Notes under the pieces: generated by a model
What the model saw: the letters and a program-made list of their open reading frames with translations, nothing else
What the model was told of the DNA's origin: nothing
Database searches by the model: none
Made by a program: the position numbers and the translations under genes
NCBI GenBank assembly: GCA_020354105.1
Contig: CP070642.1
Coordinates: 1,287,003 to 1,297,840 of the forward strand
Direction of reading: 5' to 3'
Source: Chloroflexota bacterium
Lineage (GTDB): Bacteria > Chloroflexota > Dehalococcoidia > GIF9 > UBA5629
Length of the DNA: 10,838 bases
Part shown: positions 1 through 6,057 of the stretch, one piece after another
How the letters are laid out: every line of letters begins with the position of its first letter
Position numbering within the stretch: the stretch's first letter is position 1

Positions 1-230
1 AAGGTTACTATCGACTGCATGGCATGGAAGCGAATGAATTGGTTCTTTCTCTCGAGGACAAGAAAGACAATGCCGCTTATCCAGCCAGCGACGTAACAAA
101 GTAATCCGGCAATATTCGGTTCAAGTCCAGTTGTTGAAATATCCTGAGCCGTCTTCCGTTTCTGCCTGGCTTCGATACGTGCCTTTTCTTCTTCGTAGAT
201 TCTTCTACGTTCTTTTGATGATAGTTTCAT
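1..230 (-). CDS. DUF4870/Tic20-like membrane protein, 5' part only
   Basis: The first 76 codons of a minus-strand gene are visible; the rest lies beyond the left edge. The protein opens with a very charged, probably helical cytoplasmic stretch (about residues 5-29, rich in Lys, Arg and Glu). A hydrophobic segment follows (GLLCYVAGWISGIVFLVLE, about residues 42-60), then the short polar stretch RKNQFIRFHAMQS. The order GLxCYxxGWxxGxxFLxxE followed by FxRFHAxQS is typical of the DUF4870 (Tic20-like) family of small multi-pass membrane proteins, whose function is unknown. ATG at 228-230 is the only good start in this frame, but no clear Shine-Dalgarno sequence precedes it. A candidate promoter (320-347) and a nine-codon leader ORF (237-266) lie upstream. 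The family call rests on motif recognition only. Confidence 0.75.
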   Translation of the reverse strand, partial: MKLSSKERRRIYEEEKARIEARQKRKTAQDISTTGLEPNIAGLLCYVAGWISGIVFLVLERKNQFIRFHAMQSIVT

Positions 231-319
231 AAATTTTTATTCTGTAGTTAAATTAGAATCTGGCATTTCCTCACCTAGCCTCTAAGTAGCTACTCACATT
301 TTACCACACATCACTATCA

Positions 320-347
320 ATTGTAGTCTGCATTGCACAAATGTCAG
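320..347 (-). promoter_or_regulatory. Candidate sigma-70-type promoter for the DUF4870 gene
   Basis: Read on the minus strand, CTGACA (342-347, five of six to TTGACA) and TACAAT (320-325, five of six to TATAAT) are separated by 16 bases. It lies about 90 bases upstream of the ATG at 230, in the spacer after the ABC permease gene. It suggests the DUF4870 gene is transcribed on its own rather than only by read-through. A second weaker candidate, TGGTAAAAT, lies a little closer to the gene. Confidence 0.45.
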
Positions 348-384
348 TTTTGTCCAATTCTAACTCGACGCATTAAAGGAAAGT

Positions 385-1593
385 TTATCCCCATATGGCG
401 TCCAAAATCTTTATCCGCATCACCCGCCACACGGGTATGAACGCAGCCACGAACGACACGACCAGAAGGACGAAAGCCATGCGCGCGGTGTAAGCAGGCT
501 TGGTAGTGAGATAGGCAGGACCGAAGGGGAACTCGAAGGGGTGTCGGGCTTCTATAGGAATGATTATGTATTTAAAGGCCAGGATGCCAATAATTAAGCC
601 AACAATCGCATAGAACAGCGCCCGAATTAAATAGGAAATGGTGATGGAGCGTGATTTAATGCCTATGGCACGCTGTATGCCAATCTGACGCCGTCGGTTG
701 ATTACATCAACATAGGTGACAATGAAGACCGTAATCCCAGCTATCAGGTAGTTGACTACGTTTAATATCTGGTTTATCAGGACAAAGCTTTCGGTCATGC
801 TCTCCACAAGCCCGGCAGTCTCATCCCAGGTCTGAAAGTCGAGGTCACCCCTTAGACTTGCTATTCGCCCAATTATTCTATCAGGGTCAACGCCTTCTTC
901 CAGTCTCACGCGTATGCTGCTGGCTTTGTTATTCATATTCGGCATTACTGAGTTGAACTCCAGGTCGGTAACAAAAGCCTGCACGTCGGTTTGAATGAAT
1001 CCGGTGTCGAAAATGCCTTTAACCGTGTACTGCTTCTCAATGCCGCTGCTATAGGTTACCACTACTTTGTCATCAGCATGCACATGGCGCAATGAGCTGG
1101 AATACAATTCGATATCCTTCAGGTCAGCACCAGCTAGCTGAACGCCCAGTAGTATCTGGCCGCGGTCACGCGAGTCAAGATATCTGCCCTCAATCAAGGA
1201 CTCAGCAACCTCAAAAACTGCCCTATCCTGCACCGGGTCGATACCGGTGACAACACAGCTGACCCGCTCGTCTTCAAATGTAACGTAGGCATTTATGTTG
1301 TTCCTGGCACTGGCAGCTACAACACCATCTATGGATTCAATGCTCCTTACAAGGTCGTCAACATGGCTTATTACCGTATCATCTCCCTTAGGCTCGATGA
1401 TGATATCTCCGGAATAGGTCTTTACCAGTATTGTATTCATGCTAACAGTCGCCCCGTTTATCAGTCCCGGAACAAAGAGAAGATTCATAGTCACCAGTAT
1501 TAACATAAATATCGTTAACACGATGACGCCGACATTACCCCTAACAATTGATTTTAAAGCCAGGAATGCCGCCACTCTAAATAACCTGGTCAT
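385..1593 (-). CDS. FtsX/MacB-type ABC transporter permease
   Basis: 402-residue integral membrane subunit of an ABC transporter of the LolC/MacB/FtsX superfamily. Membrane segment 1 spans about residues 21-45. A large extracytoplasmic region (about 46-270) matches the MacB-type core domain in position and size. Three further membrane segments follow near 272-297, 318-345 and 370-392. The cytoplasmic loop RRRQIGIQRAIGIKS after segment 2 is the characteristic FtsX-family motif that contacts the ATPase. The gene follows the ATPase gene with only five bases between stop and start. Its ribosome site GAGGGGAG lies inside the last codons of the ATPase gene, so the two are probably translationally coupled. 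No MacA-like adaptor or lipoprotein partner is seen nearby. The substrate is unknown; lipids, peptides or signalling to a cell-wall hydrolase are family possibilities. Confidence 0.88.
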   Translation of the reverse strand: MTRLFRVAAFLALKSIVRGNVGVIVLTIFMLILVTMNLLFVPGLINGATVSMNTILVKTYSGDIIIEPKGDDTVISHVDDLVRSIESIDGVVAASARNNINAYVTFEDERVSCVVTGIDPVQDRAVFEVAESLIEGRYLDSRDRGQILLGVQLAGADLKDIELYSSSLRHVHADDKVVVTYSSGIEKQYTVKGIFDTGFIQTDVQAFVTDLEFNSVMPNMNNKASSIRVRLEEGVDPDRIIGRIASLRGDLDFQTWDETAGLVESMTESFVLINQILNVVNYLIAGITVFIVTYVDVINRRRQIGIQRAIGIKSRSITISYLIRALFYAIVGLIIGILAFKYIIIPIEARHPFEFPFGPAYLTTKPAYTARMAFVLLVVSFVAAFIPVWRVMRIKILDAIWG

Positions 1594-1598
1594 TGTAT

Positions 1599-2273
1599 CT
1601 AACTCCCCTCTTTTACCATTTTGCCATCGCTGAGGACGATTAGACCGCGGGCATATTTTTTGTCATCAGGGTCATGTGAAACGAAAATAACAGTAACCTT
1701 CATTTCCTGATTAAGATTGACGAGTGTCTCCATTACCTTCTTGCTCGATATAGTGTCCAGGTTGGCACAGGGCTCATCGGCGAATATAATCCTGGGATTG
1801 TTTATCAGAGCGCGGGCAATGGCTACTCTCTGCTGCTCACCACCAGACAGCTCTTTGGGGTAATGATGTATTCTGCGCCCCAAACCTACAAGCTCAAGCA
1901 GCTCTTTAGCTCTTTTCTTGAAATCAACTCCTTTCTCGCCGAGCATCATGCCGGGTAAAAAGACATTTTCATGCGCCGTCAGCTCAGCAAGTAGCGCATA
2001 CTCCTGAAAAACATAGCCCAGATGCTGCAGGCGTAGTGTGGCTCGAGCGTCGTCCGATAGCTTGGTTACTACTTCATTGTCAATAATTATATCTCCCGAA
2101 GTAGGCCGGTCGAGCAAGCCCAGTTGCCTGAGCAATGTGGATTTTCCCGAGCCGCTCTTGCCCATAATACAGACCATGTCTCCATCGGAGATACTGAACG
2201 ATATGTCATCCAGTGCCCTGACCTGTACCTCGCCAAGACCGTATATTTTGGCTAAATTTCTAACTTCTAACAT
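1599..2273 (-). CDS. LolD/MacB-type ABC transporter ATP-binding protein
   Basis: 224-residue nucleotide-binding subunit with every expected motif in order. Walker A is GKSGSGKST (38-46), the Q-loop is Gln90 in YVFQEY, the signature is LSGGEQQR (142-149), Walker B is IIFADEP (162-168), the D-loop is ANLD, and the switch His200 lies in VSHD. Length and motif wording fit the LolD/MacB/FtsE group, which pairs with FtsX-like permeases; such a permease follows immediately downstream. ATP hydrolysis here would drive conformational change in the permease at the cytoplasmic membrane. The ATG at 2271-2273 has no strong Shine-Dalgarno sequence, and a TGACGTCA palindrome (2281-2288) lies just before it. 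Fully intact. Confidence 0.93.
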   Translation of the reverse strand: MLEVRNLAKIYGLGEVQVRALDDISFSISDGDMVCIMGKSGSGKSTLLRQLGLLDRPTSGDIIIDNEVVTKLSDDARATLRLQHLGYVFQEYALLAELTAHENVFLPGMMLGEKGVDFKKRAKELLELVGLGRRIHHYPKELSGGEQQRVAIARALINNPRIIFADEPCANLDTISSKKVMETLVNLNQEMKVTVIFVSHDPDDKKYARGLIVLSDGKMVKEGS

Positions 2274-2297
2274 ATGCCTGTGACGTCAGGAAACAAA

Positions 2298-2313
2298 ATA
2301 AACCTTTGTTTAT
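2298..2313 (-). repeat. Small AT-rich hairpin between DUF169 and ABC genes
   Basis: On the minus strand ATAAAC-AAAG-GTTTAT forms a six-pair stem with a four-base loop, followed by TTTG. It sits right at the stop of the DUF169 gene and before the ABC ATPase gene. The stem is AT-rich and therefore weak, so it could reduce read-through but is not a convincing terminator. The palindrome TGACGTCA lies ten bases further on. Confidence 0.3.
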
Positions 2314-3068
2314 CAATCGATAGGGCCTATCCTCTTCTGAACCTTCTTCCAAGAATCGGTGATGAGAAAGCTCTCTTTCATATTGTCAATCATTGTGACG
2401 AACTTGGTCATTGGTACTGAAAACGTAAGTACGTCCCGGTGAACAAAGGGGCGGGCTGAGATATCGAACAGCCCGATAACTCCTCTGGGGCGATTAGATT
2501 TACTCTCGAGATAGGGATACTGAACAATAGAGCCACAGCCGGCACCGAAGGGGGCAAAGACGCCGTTCGGCTCGGCTTCATCGAAATTCGCCAGCGTAAA
2601 CAGACCTGCCAGGACATCGGGCTGGGCAAAGAAGATGACAACCTCAGGATTATCCGACTTCTGCAGATTATCCCATCTCTTGAAGACTATAAAACGAGCC
2701 GGGGCTTCAAACGGAGGGGCATGTTTAAATCCCTCCGTAACAAGCTCGGGCGATTTCTTATAACGTTCCCCCCTGAGCTTGCCCGAGATTCCACAGGAAA
2801 GGAAATATTCAAAGTCAGGCATAATCTTCTGGCTAAACCCAAAATATCTCTTGCCGCCAAAGCAACCGACCGATTCAGCATCGTAGCTGATGGGGTTCCC
2901 CTTCCTTGCTTTTAACAGGTCACCTATTACACATCTGTGCCCCGAAGTAGGCTTAACCAGCTCAGCATGACCTTCTTCATTCGTATAATAGAAGGTAACT
3001 GGAAGTTCGGCACCGTTAAAGTACTTTTTCCACAGTGCGCCGAACTTTTCCTTAATCTCCATTTCCAT
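2313..3068 (-). CDS. DUF169 family protein
   Basis: 251-residue soluble protein without signal peptide or membrane segment, recognised as DUF169 (COG2043), a family of unknown function common in anaerobic bacteria and archaea. Recognition rests on the layout of Cys and Gly motifs: HRCVIGD (Cys46), SVGCFGGKRYFGF (Cys69), FLSCG (Cys92) and GAGCGSI (Cys178). The repeated pattern of single Cys next to Gly suggests a metal or cofactor site, but no ligand set has been shown that I can cite. ATG at 3066-3068 is fixed by an excellent AGGAGG ribosome site eight bases upstream. The gene lies 42 bases after the GlpM-like gene and 39 bases before the ABC ATPase gene, all in one direction, so a shared transcript is likely. 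Confidence 0.8.
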   Translation of the reverse strand: MEMEIKEKFGALWKKYFNGAELPVTFYYTNEEGHAELVKPTSGHRCVIGDLLKARKGNPISYDAESVGCFGGKRYFGFSQKIMPDFEYFLSCGISGKLRGERYKKSPELVTEGFKHAPPFEAPARFIVFKRWDNLQKSDNPEVVIFFAQPDVLAGLFTLANFDEAEPNGVFAPFGAGCGSIVQYPYLESKSNRPRGVIGLFDISARPFVHRDVLTFSVPMTKFVTMIDNMKESFLITDSWKKVQKRIGPID

Positions 3069-3110
3069 ATAGGAACCCTCCTATTCAATTTTGCAGCAGC
3101 AAATGGCAAA

Positions 3111-3446
3111 CTAATGAACAAACCGCATGGTTACAAAAGCCACAGCCACATAAAGAACTATGCCTATGAGAACAGAAGGCACAATCCCCAATCGAGGCAG
3201 GATTAATATCATAGCAACTGCATATAGTATCCAGGCTGGTACCAAAAACAGCAGACCTTTGAAATAAGAAACCGTATCATTTACGTCACCATGAAGGTAT
3301 ATGGTAACCAGCGTTACAATGGTTATGCTGGGGAAAAGGGCTATGAAAGCAGCAAGCAGTCCTTTCCCCTGGCTACCGAAGTAAGTTACCAGAGTTACAA
3401 TCGTTCCACCAAGCACAAAATATAATGCTAATAACCTTGCGTCCAA
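3111..3446 (-). CDS. Small four-helix membrane protein, GlpM/DUF3147-like
   Basis: 111-residue, very hydrophobic protein with four predicted membrane helices at about 5-24, 29-50, 62-84 and 88-109, joined by short polar turns. Its size and the wording around LVTYFGSQGKG, AALFPS-like (AFIALFPSITIV) and FKGLLFLVPAWILYAVAM resemble the GlpM/DUF3147 family of small membrane proteins, which lack a defined activity. The start codon is TTG (3444-3446): AAAGGAGG lies six bases upstream and there is no nearer ATG in frame. It heads the leftward gene set (DUF169, then the ABC pair). A perfect TATAAT (minus strand, 3500-3505) precedes it. The family assignment is by resemblance and is the weak part; the gene itself is well supported. 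Confidence 0.72.
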   Translation of the reverse strand: MDARLLALYFVLGGTIVTLVTYFGSQGKGLLAAFIALFPSITIVTLVTIYLHGDVNDTVSYFKGLLFLVPAWILYAVAMILILPRLGIVPSVLIGIVLYVAVAFVTMRFVH

Positions 3447-3499
3447 AGTTTGCCTCCTTTGCTATTTACCATGTACCAGCAGCAAATTAACTGGCAAGC

Positions 3500-3529
3500 A
3501 TTATAGACTAATTGCCCAATATTAGGAAA
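3500..3529 (-). promoter_or_regulatory. Possible promoter for the leftward membrane protein/ABC gene set
   Basis: A perfect TATAAT reads on the minus strand at 3500-3505, about 54 bases before the TTG start at 3446. The matching -35 region, about 17 bases upstream, is poor (near TTCCTA), so this is supported by the -10 box and position only. No better candidate is seen in the divergent spacer 3447-3627. Confidence 0.35.
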
Positions 3530-3566
3530 CTGAAAGTATACGATATTAAAGCCTCACCACTACATG

Positions 3567-3595
3567 TTCGTTACTGTTGACAGAGGGATTATAAT
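3567..3595 (+). promoter_or_regulatory. Possible promoter for the YhhN-family gene
   Basis: TATAAT at 3590-3595 lies about 42 bases before the ATG at 3637, facing the plus strand. The -35 position 17 bases upstream reads TTCGTT, a weak match. A perfect TTGACA at 3577-3582 is only seven bases from the TATAAT, so it cannot be its partner. Supported by the -10 box and its location in a divergent spacer. Confidence 0.35.
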
Positions 3596-3636
3596 ATGGC
3601 AGACAGAGGCAAAATTAACATCTGGGGGTGAACAAA

Positions 3637-4266
3637 ATGACCAACGCACAAAAGACCTTGCTCTATATTTTCCTGGCATTCTCTATACTCTTCATCGGTC
3701 TGCTACCACTAGAGCCTTACACCGGCAACTTCGCCATTAAAGCTATACCGGCATTAAGCCTGGCTGTACTGGCATTCATAGCAGTTTCCAAATCTAGGGG
3801 TAAACTGCTGTTTGCGTCTCTACTGTTTTGCGCTGCTGCAGATATAGCCCTGGAGCTAGAAGCAGGAAAGTATTTCATTATCGGCCTAGGACTATTCCTA
3901 ATCGCCCATATACTGTTCATAGTAACTTTCTCCAGAGACTTCAAGGCTCAAAAATCCCAGATACCTGTCATCATTCTTCTAATCGTCTATGCCGCAATAA
4001 TGGCTCTTGTCATGACACCGCATCTCAAAGAGATGGCTATACCGGTTTACATCTACTTAACAGCTATAACTCTGATGGCAATCTTTGCCGCACTGAGAGG
4101 CGCTAAAAACGATTTTACCCTTTATGGAGCCATATCTTTCATCGCTTCCGATTCGATTATTGCCATCAATAAATTCATGATGCCGGTGCCGGCGGCGGAT
4201 TACTTTATTATGATTACATATTACCTGTCATTGTTCCTTATTGTTTACAGCTTCTTAAGAGAATAA
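3637..4266 (+). CDS. YhhN/TMEM86 family membrane protein (lysoplasmalogenase-like)
   Basis: 209-residue multi-pass membrane protein, the only plus-strand gene in the window. It shows about eight hydrophobic segments and the conserved YhhN-family points: CAAADIALEL (Asp69), FxxGLGLFLIAH (His91), and GAISFIASDSIIAIN with the SD pair at Ser171-Asp172. Members characterised in animals (TMEM86) hydrolyse the vinyl-ether bond of lysoplasmalogens, with the two conserved Asp residues proposed as catalytic. Plasmalogens occur in many anaerobes, so this is a reasonable but unproved role here. I chose the ATG at 3637 because GGGGGTG lies six bases upstream. A GTG at 3628 is in frame but falls inside that ribosome site. 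The gene is divergent from the GlpM-like gene and convergent with the microprotein gene, so it forms a single-gene unit. Confidence 0.85.
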   Translation: MTNAQKTLLYIFLAFSILFIGLLPLEPYTGNFAIKAIPALSLAVLAFIAVSKSRGKLLFASLLFCAAADIALELEAGKYFIIGLGLFLIAHILFIVTFSRDFKAQKSQIPVIILLIVYAAIMALVMTPHLKEMAIPVYIYLTAITLMAIFAALRGAKNDFTLYGAISFIASDSIIAINKFMMPVPAADYFIMITYYLSLFLIVYSFLRE

Positions 4267-4321
4267 CCTACGGTGAACTAAAAAGATAAGAGTGTCCTGC
4301 GGAGAATCAAATACAAATGAG

Positions 4322-4357
4322 AAGGCTGGATACCCTTTTTTTCGGATATCCAGCCTT
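4322..4357. terminator. Inverted repeat between convergent genes, possible two-way terminator
   Basis: AAGGCTGGATA (4322-4332) and TATCCAGCCTT (4347-4357) are perfect 11-base inverted arms. Two further C-G pairs are possible after one mismatch. It lies 55 bases after the YhhN-family stop and 66 bases after the microprotein stop, where two converging transcripts should end. The run of seven T lies in the loop rather than after the stem, so it is not a textbook intrinsic terminator. Confidence 0.55.
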
Positions 4358-4423
4358 ACACTGCGTATGTCTTGTTCAATCTTCTTCCACTACCTCCTTT
4401 CCTAGAGTCTTGCTGGGCGGCGT

Positions 4424-4573
4424 CTAGCCTGTAGCCTTGGCCGTAGCCTTGGCTCGCCGCGCCTTCCTAGCAGCCAGGACAAGTCCACCGATGGTAGGAT
4501 ACCAAACAAGCGCTGCCGGGAAGAGGATGACTGGGATCACTACTGCTAGTGCTACGATGATTTCGGCGGCCAT
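4424..4573 (-). CDS. 49-residue single-pass membrane microprotein
   Basis: A short ORF not recognised as a known family. The first 30 residues are almost wholly hydrophobic (MAAEIIVALAVVIPVILFPA, then ALVWYPTIGG). They are followed by LVLAARKARRAKATAKATG, a strongly basic tail with seven Arg/Lys. This predicts one membrane helix with the positive tail in the cytoplasm. The strongest evidence that it is real is the ribosome site: GAAAGGAGGT (4581-4590) lies seven bases before the ATG at 4571-4573. A TATAAT reads on the same strand at 4617-4622, about 44 bases upstream. It lies alone: the histidine kinase gene ends 344 bases upstream and the YhhN-family gene converges from the other side. A regulatory membrane microprotein or a toxin-like peptide would both fit; nothing in the sequence decides. 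Confidence 0.7.
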   Translation of the reverse strand: MAAEIIVALAVVIPVILFPAALVWYPTIGGLVLAARKARRAKATAKATG

Positions 4574-4616
4574 CGTTGTTACCTCCTTTCTTTATTTTCC
4601 TTGTCTCGACCTTTCG

Positions 4617-4635
4617 ATTATAGTTTAGCATGCTA
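4617..4635 (-). promoter_or_regulatory. Candidate -10 box with adjacent palindrome upstream of the microprotein
   Basis: TATAAT on the minus strand (4617-4622) is followed upstream by the perfect ten-base palindrome TAGCATGCTA (4626-4635). That places the palindrome where the -10/-35 spacer would be. No good -35 hexamer is seen. A palindrome in this place would suit a repressor or MerR-like regulator, but it is short and could arise by chance. Confidence 0.3.
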
Positions 4636-4714
4636 GTACCGCTATGACTTCCGCCGCAATACCTGTTTCCAATCACCAGAAACACCTAAACCAGTCGCTT
4701 CAATCCATCACTTC

Positions 4715-4746
4715 ATGCCTACCTGAAAACATACATGGATAGGCAT
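4715..4746. repeat. Inverted repeat ATGCCTA/TAGGCAT
   Basis: ATGCCTA (4715-4721) and TAGGCAT (4740-4746) are perfect inverted arms. CC (4722-4723) and GG (4737-4738) add two pairs if A4739 is bulged, giving about nine pairs and a loop of 13 bases. It sits in the gene-free stretch between the kinase gene and the microprotein gene. Confidence 0.4.
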
Positions 4747-4770
4747 ATATGCTTACACCTATAGCCAAAT

Positions 4771-4789
4771 AGCTTCGAATGTCGAAGCT
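4771..4789 (-). terminator. Perfect 8-bp inverted repeat with 3-base loop after the kinase gene
   Basis: AGCTTCGA (4771-4778) and TCGAAGCT (4782-4789) flank a three-base centre. Transcribed from the minus strand it makes a tight hairpin about 130 bases after the histidine kinase stop, followed by ATTTGG. It may end the two-component operon, although the U tract is poor. As DNA, the near-continuous 19-base symmetry could equally be an operator. Confidence 0.4.
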
Positions 4790-4917
4790 GAGATCAACCT
4801 AATGCCTTGATACAAAGTGTTCAGGAGAAAGAGAAGGACCAACAAGTATCCCGACTTTGAACAATGATTTTAAGAGAAGGAGGTGAACCGAGCGGTTTTC
4901 TTAATCTGCCAATGGCC

Positions 4918-6057
4918 TTATACCACAGGCAACGTGAAGAAAAAGGTGCTGCCCTTGCCCTTCTTGCTTTCCACCCACACCTTTCCCCCATGCAATTCTA
5001 CAAGCCTTTTCACCATGGCCAGCCCTATGCCGGCCCCTCCGTGTCCTCTTTTTCGAGACCGGTCTGCCTTATAAAAATGGTCAAAAACATGAGGCAAGTC
5101 CTCAGTAGCTATGCCACTTCCTGAATCTGCTACATATACCGCAACCCAACCCGGTGTTTTTTCACTGGCGCTGATTTTAATAGCCCCACCGGCCCGTGTG
5201 TATCTGAGGGCATTATCAATTAGATTGTGTAGCACCTGACGTATACGGTCTCTGTCTATAAGGACAGACGGCAATCCATCTGACAGCTCCGCAGTAATTG
5301 AAATTCGCTTCTCCTGGCAGCGACTCTGAACATTAGCTACTTGTGCCAAGATGAATTCGCTCAGCCCTGTGGCACTTTGCGATAGCTTAAGTTGACCGGC
5401 TTCCGCCAGTGACAGATCCCTAAGATCAGTTACCAATCTGGAAAGCAGCACGGTTTCATCATATACCGAGGCTACTTGCTCCGGAGCGGGAGTAATCACT
5501 CCATCGAGCCATGCTTCCAGATTTCCCTGAACAATGCTTAGCGGATTGCGCAATTCATGGGCGATATCAGCCAAAAACTGGCGCCTGCTCTTTTCCTTTT
5601 TCTCCAACTGCTCAGCCATAGTATTAAAAGCATCGGATACCTCACCAATCTCATCATCGGTCTTCTGTGAAACCCGATATGAAAAGTCGCCGGCAGCAAC
5701 TTTACGTGCCGCCAACGTCAGTCGTCTCATAGGTCCAGTAATGAGCCAGCTGAATAAGAAACCCAGGGCAACACCGACTAACACAGCTACCCAGGCTGCC
5801 AGCCATAGAGAATTACGAATGGCGTCAAGGAAAGCTTGTTCAGCTTCACCCATGTAGTAGGGCATACCACCCTGACCAACAACTCCTGTCTCGGAGGGCA
5901 TAGAATCAGGTGGTGTCTGGGCAAGGTGGCTTTCCTCACAATAACATCTGAACTCAGTCTGGACCGCATTATTCACCCACATAGCTATAACGCCCACACT
6001 AACCAAGGCAATTCCAATAAATAACAGCGAGAGTCTCACCGATAATTTGCGTAACAT
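4918..6057 (-). CDS. Sensor histidine kinase
   Basis: About 379 residues with classic two-helix membrane architecture (numbering from the GTG at 6060). Helix 1 is about 10-29 and a short outside domain is about 30-83. Helix 2 is about 84-107, followed by a HAMP linker (about 107-160). The dimerisation domain carries the phospho-acceptor His168 in FLADIAHELRNPLS. The ATPase domain has the N box around Asn279/Asn283, the G1 box DSGSGI (312-317), the F box around HVFDHFYKADRS, and the G2 box GHGGAGIGLAMV (339-350). All catalytic motifs are intact. The outside domain holds a Cys-Tyr-Cys (39-41), a His and several Met residues. ATG at 6055-6057 is preferred because GGAGAAG sits five bases upstream; a GTG at 6058-6060 is also in frame. 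The gene overlaps the regulator stop, so the pair is translationally coupled. Confidence 0.93.
   Translation of the reverse strand: MLRKLSVRLSLLFIGIALVSVGVIAMWVNNAVQTEFRCYCEESHLAQTPPDSMPSETGVVGQGGMPYYMGEAEQAFLDAIRNSLWLAAWVAVLVGVALGFLFSWLITGPMRRLTLAARKVAAGDFSYRVSQKTDDEIGEVSDAFNTMAEQLEKKEKSRRQFLADIAHELRNPLSIVQGNLEAWLDGVITPAPEQVASVYDETVLLSRLVTDLRDLSLAEAGQLKLSQSATGLSEFILAQVANVQSRCQEKRISITAELSDGLPSVLIDRDRIRQVLHNLIDNALRYTRAGGAIKISASEKTPGWVAVYVADSGSGIATEDLPHVFDHFYKADRSRKRGHGGAGIGLAMVKRLVELHGGKVWVESKKGKGSTFFFTLPVV

Larger units (their letters stand above)
4574..4917. other. 344-base gene-free stretch with several dyads
   Basis: No ORF with a usable ribosome site was found on either strand between the histidine kinase stop and the microprotein start. 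It holds the microprotein ribosome site (4581-4590) and a minus-strand TATAAT (4617-4622). A TAGCATGCTA palindrome (4626-4635) lies just upstream of that box. Two larger inverted repeats (4715-4746, 4771-4789) and a GCATATATGC palindrome (4743-4752) follow. It is probably the 3' untranslated region of the two-component operon joined to the control region of the microprotein. A small RNA cannot be excluded. Confidence 0.5.

Noticed and set aside
290..320. CTCACA/CACACA motifs upstream of the DUF4870 gene as a second regulator site
   Set aside because: Spacing is 12 rather than 11, only two poor copies exist, and the orientation relative to the gene is opposite to the good site at 7224-7267.
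2408..2641. Out-of-frame ORFs inside the DUF169 gene
   Set aside because: They lie fully within a well-supported gene with a strong ribosome site and show no sensible composition.
3577..3582. Perfect TTGACA before the YhhN-family gene
   Set aside because: No -10 box lies 15-19 bases downstream; the TATAAT is only seven bases away, so they are not a promoter pair.
4876..5074. Plus-strand GAAGGAGGTGA followed by long open frames over the kinase 3' end
   Set aside because: The nearest starts (GTG 4883, ATG 4864) overlap the ribosome motif or precede it, and the frames run antisense through a clearly real histidine kinase with no recognisable protein sense.
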